Shown: positions 60,081 through 64,000 of the stretch, one piece after another
Position numbering within the stretch: position 1 is the stretch's first letter
How the letters are laid out: the number at the start of each line of letters is the position of its first letter
From: VMCP01 sp965655465
Lineage (GTDB): Bacteria; Bacteroidota; Bacteroidia; NS11-12g; UBA955
NCBI GenBank assembly: GCA_965655465.1
Contig: CBFHGY010000001.1
Span: 28,845-92,844, forward strand
DNA: 64,000 nucleotides
Direction of reading: 5' to 3'
Translations under genes and position numbers: made by a program
Notes under the pieces: model-generated
Databases searched by the model: none
What the model was told of the DNA's origin: nothing
What the model saw: the letters and a program-made list of their open reading frames with translations, nothing else

Positions 60081-61928
60081 ATGGATCGTAATACAGTCAT
60101 TGGGTTCTCACTCATATTTTTAATTTTAGCAGGATATTATTGGTATACTGCTCCAACTCCTGAAGAACAAGCCCGCATGCAAGAAATGCGCGACAGCATT
60201 TCACTTGTGGAATCTCGTATGCAAGATTCCTTGCAAAAAACGCAAACGGATACTGCAAATGCGATAGCTGTTTCTAAAGTAGATTCCACTGGATCAAAAC
60301 CAACGAAATCTCAAGAATTTGCTTCATACGAAACGGGAAAGGATAGTGTTGTCATTTTAAGCAACGCATTTTTAAACTTGCGTTTTAGTCAACGCGGTGG
60401 AACGCTGCAATCGGTTAAACTTAATGAATACAAACGTTCCGATAAAACAGATTTAGAACTTCTTGTTGATGGAAAAAATGAAATGTCATGGTCTTGGTCA
60501 GATCAAAGAGGACAAGAGTTAAACAGCAGAGATTTCTTTTGGGAAATTTTTTCGCATACCGATACCTCAATTGTATTTCGTTTGAATATTGCGCCAGAAA
60601 AATATATCGAACAAAAGTATACCATTGATAAAAACAGACCTTATGTGGTAGATTACGATTTCAATCTAGTTGGTATGACTGATTACGTTCGCCGTGGCAA
60701 TTCGGATTTTAGATTTGATTGGGCCGCAACCTTGCAAAAGCAAGAGCGCGATATGAAATGGGAAGAACAACATACCGCTATTGTATACAAGCTCCCTAAT
60801 GAAACCCCAAGTAGTTTAACAACCACCGAGGAAGCGGAAGAATTGCTTAAAGCACCCGTAAAGTGGGTGGCGTTCAAACAACAATATTTTACGGCATTAA
60901 TTGGTAGCGATGCCGATATCAGTTCCGATGCAAAATTGAACATGAAAATGAAAAAGGCGGGTGCCGATTCTACAGATATCAAGCCGCTTTCTGCTCGGTT
61001 GTTCATGGAATATAAAGGAGAAGCCAACCGCAGCGGTTCCTTCCATTTTTACTTCGGTCCCAATCATTATAAAACACTTGAAAACACCCAAATTGGTTTC
61101 GCAAATGCCGAACTTGAACGCATAATTCCTTTAGGTTGGGGAATTTTTGGATGGGTGAACAGAGGCGTGGTGATTCCCGTATTTTCCCTATTAGATGGAT
61201 TGATCGGTTCTACCGGTATCATCATCATGTTGTTAACCATCATAATCAAAACCTTATTATTACCATTGGTATACAAATCCTATATTTCTACGGCTAAAAT
61301 GCGAATATTAAAGCCCGAAATTGATGCGATAAAGGAAAAACATGGAAATGATTTGCAAAAAACGCAACAAGAAAACATGGCACTCTATAAGAAAGCCGGT
61401 GTTAGTCCCCTTTCGGGTTGCGTGCCAATGTTGCTTCAATTGCCTATTCTTTTTGCAATGTTCCAATTCTTCCCTGTAGCTTTTGAATTACGTCAAAAAA
61501 CATTCTTATGGGCAGCGGACTTAAGTCAATACGACGGCCCATCTTTAGGATTCTCAATTCCTTTTTATGGCGATCACGTGAGTTTCTTTACCATCTTAAT
61601 GACGGTATCAACCCTCATTTATACCCATTTAAATAACCAAATTTCTGGAGTAACTGGCCAAATGAAATACATCGGATATTTCATGCCCGTTATCTTTTTG
61701 GGAGTGTTAAATGATTACGCAAGTGGATTAACTTGGTACTATTTCGTGAGCAACATGATTACCTTCGGTCAGCAATTCGTAATTCGTAAAACGGTAGACG
61801 ATGCCAAATTGCATGCGCAAATTGCCGCTGCCCGTAAAAAGCCGGTTACCAAGTCTAAATTTCAAGAACGAATGGAGCTGGCAATGAAGGCCAGTCAGAA
61901 TAAAGCGAAAGCGCAAAAACGCAAATAA
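60081..61928 (+). CDS. yidC: Membrane protein insertase YidC
   Basis: A 615-residue YidC/Oxa1 insertase that folds and inserts inner-membrane proteins, including the ATP synthase c subunit. It has a first membrane helix at ~6-22, a large periplasmic domain (~25-345) typical of Gram-negative YidC, and the conserved core of five helices (~350-600) with GLIGSTGIIIMLLTIIIKTL and the cytoplasmic helical region. The C-terminus is strongly basic (KAKAQKRK). The frame is open to 60042, but ATG 60081 (MDRNTVIGF) is the usual start and follows the candidate -7 box. It is divergent from atpD, with 103 bases between ATGs. Confidence 0.96.
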   Translation: MDRNTVIGFSLIFLILAGYYWYTAPTPEEQARMQEMRDSISLVESRMQDSLQKTQTDTANAIAVSKVDSTGSKPTKSQEFASYETGKDSVVILSNAFLNLRFSQRGGTLQSVKLNEYKRSDKTDLELLVDGKNEMSWSWSDQRGQELNSRDFFWEIFSHTDTSIVFRLNIAPEKYIEQKYTIDKNRPYVVDYDFNLVGMTDYVRRGNSDFRFDWAATLQKQERDMKWEEQHTAIVYKLPNETPSSLTTTEEAEELLKAPVKWVAFKQQYFTALIGSDADISSDAKLNMKMKKAGADSTDIKPLSARLFMEYKGEANRSGSFHFYFGPNHYKTLENTQIGFANAELERIIPLGWGIFGWVNRGVVIPVFSLLDGLIGSTGIIIMLLTIIIKTLLLPLVYKSYISTAKMRILKPEIDAIKEKHGNDLQKTQQENMALYKKAGVSPLSGCVPMLLQLPILFAMFQFFPVAFELRQKTFLWAADLSQYDGPSLGFSIPFYGDHVSFFTILMTVSTLIYTHLNNQISGVTGQMKYIGYFMPVIFLGVLNDYASGLTWYYFVSNMITFGQQFVIRKTVDDAKLHAQIAAARKKPVTKSKFQERMELAMKASQNKAKAQKRK

Positions 61929-62000
61929 TACAATTTTATATCGCTTGTTTTAATAGGGTATTACCTCATTAAAAAATGGGCCTGACCTATATCGGTTGCC

Positions 62001-62044
62001 GATTACTGACTGTATAATTTCAAAAAATCATAAAGTCAGTAATC
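62001..62044. repeat. 11-bp inverted repeat between yidC and dprA
   Basis: Arms GATTACTGACT (62001-62011) and AGTCAGTAATC (62034-62044) enclose 22 AT-rich bases. It lies between convergent yidC and dprA and may be a bidirectional terminator; the U-run is not well placed. Confidence 0.5.
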
Positions 62045-62070
62045 AGGTTCATTGGGGTATTTCCAAGCAT

Positions 62071-63174
62071 TCAAACAATTCTTTGATAGTATTTTCCTGG
62101 CAATACTTTTATAACCCCTTTTAATTCAAGTTCTAAAGTGCTCAAGGTAATGCGGTGCAAAGGCATTCCGGATTGTTGAATAATTTCATCTATATGCATA
62201 CGTTTTCCTGTAAGCAACTGCAATATGGCATGGTCGTCGTCACTTAATTGGGGAAATAAATCAATCTGTAATTTTTGTTTGCTAGTTGCGGTGTCTTGCC
62301 AATCCATTGCTCTTACAATATCTGAAAAGTCTTCAATTAACGCGGCTACTTGTCTTTTTATTAAGGCATTACACCCGGTATTATGTCCTTGCCCAGGATT
62401 GCCAGGGAATGCAAAAACTTCGCGGTCATAGCTGCGGGCAATTTGTGCGGTAGACATGCTGCCTCCAATGAGTTTACTTTCGACGACAACAACGGCATCG
62501 CTAAGGCCGGCAATGATCCGATTCCTTCTTGGAAAAAGGTCTGGATGCAGATTTGTAAACAAGGGCATCTCGCTTAAAATTCCACCGTTTAATTCCATTT
62601 CAGTAGCGGCATTTATATGGGCTTTTGGATACAATTGTTCCAATCCATGGGCTAAGACACCAATATTCGGAATTCCGAATTTTAAGGAGTGACGGTGGGC
62701 GGTGATATCTATCCCATAGGCTAAACCACTGATGATTTGAATGCCATAGCTTTGGGAAGCTTCAATAAGTTTTTGAGTTAAAAACAAGCTATGTGCGCTG
62801 GGCTTTCGCGTTCCAACAATGGCTAAAGTACGAGAAGGATTCAAATTGGCGTTCCCCTTGAAATATAATACAATGGGGGCATCGATAATCTGTTTCAGTC
62901 TTAAGGGATATCTCGAGTCATCATACGAAATAAGGTTTATGTTATTGTTGTCCAAAAAAACAAGCTCCCGTTCAACAGAATTTCCATACAAGGATTTTCC
63001 CCTTAAGCATTGATCAATTTGCAATTCATTCCAGCCACATTGTTGTGCTAAATCAATGCCTTTTTGATTGAAAATGGCACTGGCAGAGCCATATGCGTTT
63101 AGAGCGTTTTTGGCATGGATAGGTCCGATACCTTTACAACGCGATAGTAATAAGAGCGCAAAATGTTCGTTCAT
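62071..63174 (-). CDS. dprA: DNA processing protein DprA
   Basis: A 367-residue DprA, which binds incoming single-stranded DNA and loads RecA during natural transformation. The Rossmann-fold core is clear (AIVGTRKPSAHS, SGLAYGIDITAH, VLAHGLEQLYP, FPRRNRIIAGLSDAVVVVE, then GNTGCN-like NTGCNALI). An N-terminal SAM-like region and a C-terminal winged-helix domain (~300-367) complete it. It follows lepA by 24 bases with its own -7 box and a palindrome just before the ATG. The only competence gene in the window. Confidence 0.96.
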   Translation of the reverse strand: MNEHFALLLLSRCKGIGPIHAKNALNAYGSASAIFNQKGIDLAQQCGWNELQIDQCLRGKSLYGNSVERELVFLDNNNINLISYDDSRYPLRLKQIIDAPIVLYFKGNANLNPSRTLAIVGTRKPSAHSLFLTQKLIEASQSYGIQIISGLAYGIDITAHRHSLKFGIPNIGVLAHGLEQLYPKAHINAATEMELNGGILSEMPLFTNLHPDLFPRRNRIIAGLSDAVVVVESKLIGGSMSTAQIARSYDREVFAFPGNPGQGHNTGCNALIKRQVAALIEDFSDIVRAMDWQDTATSKQKLQIDLFPQLSDDDHAILQLLTGKRMHIDEIIQQSGMPLHRITLSTLELELKGVIKVLPGKYYQRIV

Positions 63175-63191
63175 GGGAGAATATTTCTCCC
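63175..63191. promoter_or_regulatory. Palindrome between the dprA -7 box and start codon
   Basis: Perfect 7-bp arms GGGAGAA/TTCTCCC around TAT fill the whole space between the -7 box and the ATG of dprA. It could be an operator at the transcription start or a leader hairpin. Confidence 0.5.
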
Positions 63192-63198
63192 AAATTTA
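63191..63198 (-). promoter_or_regulatory. -7 promoter box TAaaTTTG for dprA
   Basis: Exact TAnnTTTG match on the minus strand, 16 bases before the dprA ATG and directly after the lepA stop codon. Confidence 0.6.
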
Positions 63199-64000
63199 CT
63201 AATCGTTAAGCTTAAGAACCGCCATGAAGGCGCTTTGTGGAATATCGACGTTTCCTACAGAACGCATGCGTTTTTTACCTGCTTTTTGCTTCTCCAAAAG
63301 TTTACGTTTACGAGAGATATCTCCACCATAACACTTGGCAGTCACGTCTTTACGTAATGCCGATATGGTTTCACGGGCAATGATTTTAGCTCCTACACCC
63401 GCTTGAATGGCAATTTCAAACTGTTGTTTTGGAATCAATTCTTTGAGTTTTTTGCAAATCTTTTTCCCTAAATCGAATGCATTATCGCGGTGAATGATCG
63501 CGCTTAAAGCATCAACTTGATTTCCATTTAGTAAAATGTCCATTTTTACTAAATGCGATTCTTTAAACCCAATTGGTGAATAGTCGAAACTTGCGTATCC
63601 CTTGGAAATGGTTTTTAACCTATCATAAAAGTCAAATACAATCTCGGCCAAGGGTAATTCAAAACTAAGTTCAACCCGGTCTGCGGTTAAATACACTTGA
63701 TTCTTAAGGATACCTCTTTTGTCTAGGCATAAACTCATAACCGGACCTACCCAATCGGATTTGGTAATAATAGAAGCGCTGATATAAGGCTCTTCTACCA
63801 TTTTAATTTTATCTGGGGAGGGGAGATCACTCGGATTGTTAACGGGTAAAACTTCGCCCTTAGTGGTATAGGCAATATAACTTACGTTAGGAACGGTCGT
63901 AATAACCGTCATATTGAATTCGCGTTCTAAACGTTCCTGAATAATCTCTAGGTGCAACATTCCTAAGAAACCACAACGAAATCCAAATCCCAAAGCGGCA
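63199..64000 (-). CDS. lepA: Elongation factor 4 (LepA), 3' part
   Basis: Partial gene: about 266 C-terminal residues are in the window and the 5' end lies beyond base 64000. It shows the EF-G-like domain III/V signature LGFGFRCGFLGMLHLEII, the region RVELSFELPLAEIVFDFYDRLKT and SKGYASFDY, and the LepA-specific C-terminal domain (KRKLLEKQKAGKKRMRSVG then VDIPQSAFMAVL). LepA is a ribosomal GTPase that acts on stalled or back-translocated ribosomes. The GTPase domain itself is outside the window. dprA follows downstream. Confidence 0.97.
   Translation of the reverse strand, partial: AALGFGFRCGFLGMLHLEIIQERLEREFNMTVITTVPNVSYIAYTTKGEVLPVNNPSDLPSPDKIKMVEEPYISASIITKSDWVGPVMSLCLDKRGILKNQVYLTADRVELSFELPLAEIVFDFYDRLKTISKGYASFDYSPIGFKESHLVKMDILLNGNQVDALSAIIHRDNAFDLGKKICKKLKELIPKQQFEIAIQAGVGAKIIARETISALRKDVTAKCYGGDISRKRKLLEKQKAGKKRMRSVGNVDIPQSAFMAVLKLND

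Noticed and set aside
1..64000. CRISPR arrays, insertion sequences, prophage or defence islands
   Set aside because: No regularly spaced repeats, transposase, integrase, phage structural genes or known defence domains were seen on either strand.

Overview
The window is a 64 kb stretch of a moderately AT-rich Bacteroidota (Bacteroidetes) chromosome, probably from a draft assembly because it contains one 99-base run of N (18315-18413) inside a gene. Several lines of evidence agree on the phylum: five secreted proteins with type IX secretion (T9SS) C-terminal signals of types A and B, a PorP/SprF protein, phylum-typical families (DUF4296, DUF3127, DUF3098, DUF4159), a fused SecDF, and the TAnnTTTG -7 promoter box in front of many genes. 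I see no rRNA, tRNA, CRISPR array, insertion sequence, prophage or integrase. The order and genus cannot be fixed from sequence alone.

Layout. 1-5 kb: yggS diverges from a lipoprotein-mutS2 pair, followed by folD-queE. 5-9 kb: a secreted serine hydrolase, then a minus-strand pair of fused ftcD and a secreted protein. 9-12 kb: glmM-ychF, closed by a perfect 27-bp hairpin. 12-17.4 kb: an envelope protein with a coiled coil, an ECF sigma factor with a membrane protein that also carries a barrel-like domain, and a T9SS type A protein. 17.4-25.3 kb: meaB and tsaD on the minus strand diverge from a TamB-like gene and an ABC permease. 25.4-31 kb: a DUF3127 protein with an SSB-like tail, then a 1225-residue type B T9SS protein paired with PorP/SprF carrying a SPOR-like domain. 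31-33.7 kb: minus-strand chain ftsX-DUF3098-uppP-DUF4159. 33.7-42.2 kb: a DEDDy exonuclease, a second type B protein, purL, and a hypothetical-polX-glycosyltransferase chain. 42.2-51.3 kb: secDF, lysA, a SUMF1-fold protein, lptD and an amidase. 51.4-57.8 kb: a 1344-residue T9SS adhesin-like protein, an MCE protein, and a lycopene cyclase cotranscribed with an ECF sigma factor. 58.2-64 kb: atpD-atpC, yidC, dprA and the 3' part of lepA.

Functionally this is mostly housekeeping with a strong envelope theme: SecDF and YidC (inner-membrane insertion), LptD and TamB-like (outer-membrane assembly), UppP, FtsX and the amidase (cell wall), MCE (lipid transport), and T9SS cargo that needs Sec export first.

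The most unusual signal is regulatory. In ten genes the TAnnTTTG box ends only 4-6 bases before the start codon, so those mRNAs should be leaderless or nearly so; this also picks non-ATG starts for the TamB-like gene (TTG) and the ABC permease (GTG). Other points of interest are a terminator U-tract that may double as the lysA -7 box, a PolX whose polymerase site has lost its acidic residues while its PHP site is intact, the DUF3127 protein ending like SSB, nested palindromes before the sigma-lycopene cyclase operon, and a palindrome between the dprA promoter and its start codon. I did not find a clearly new multi-gene defence or metabolic system.
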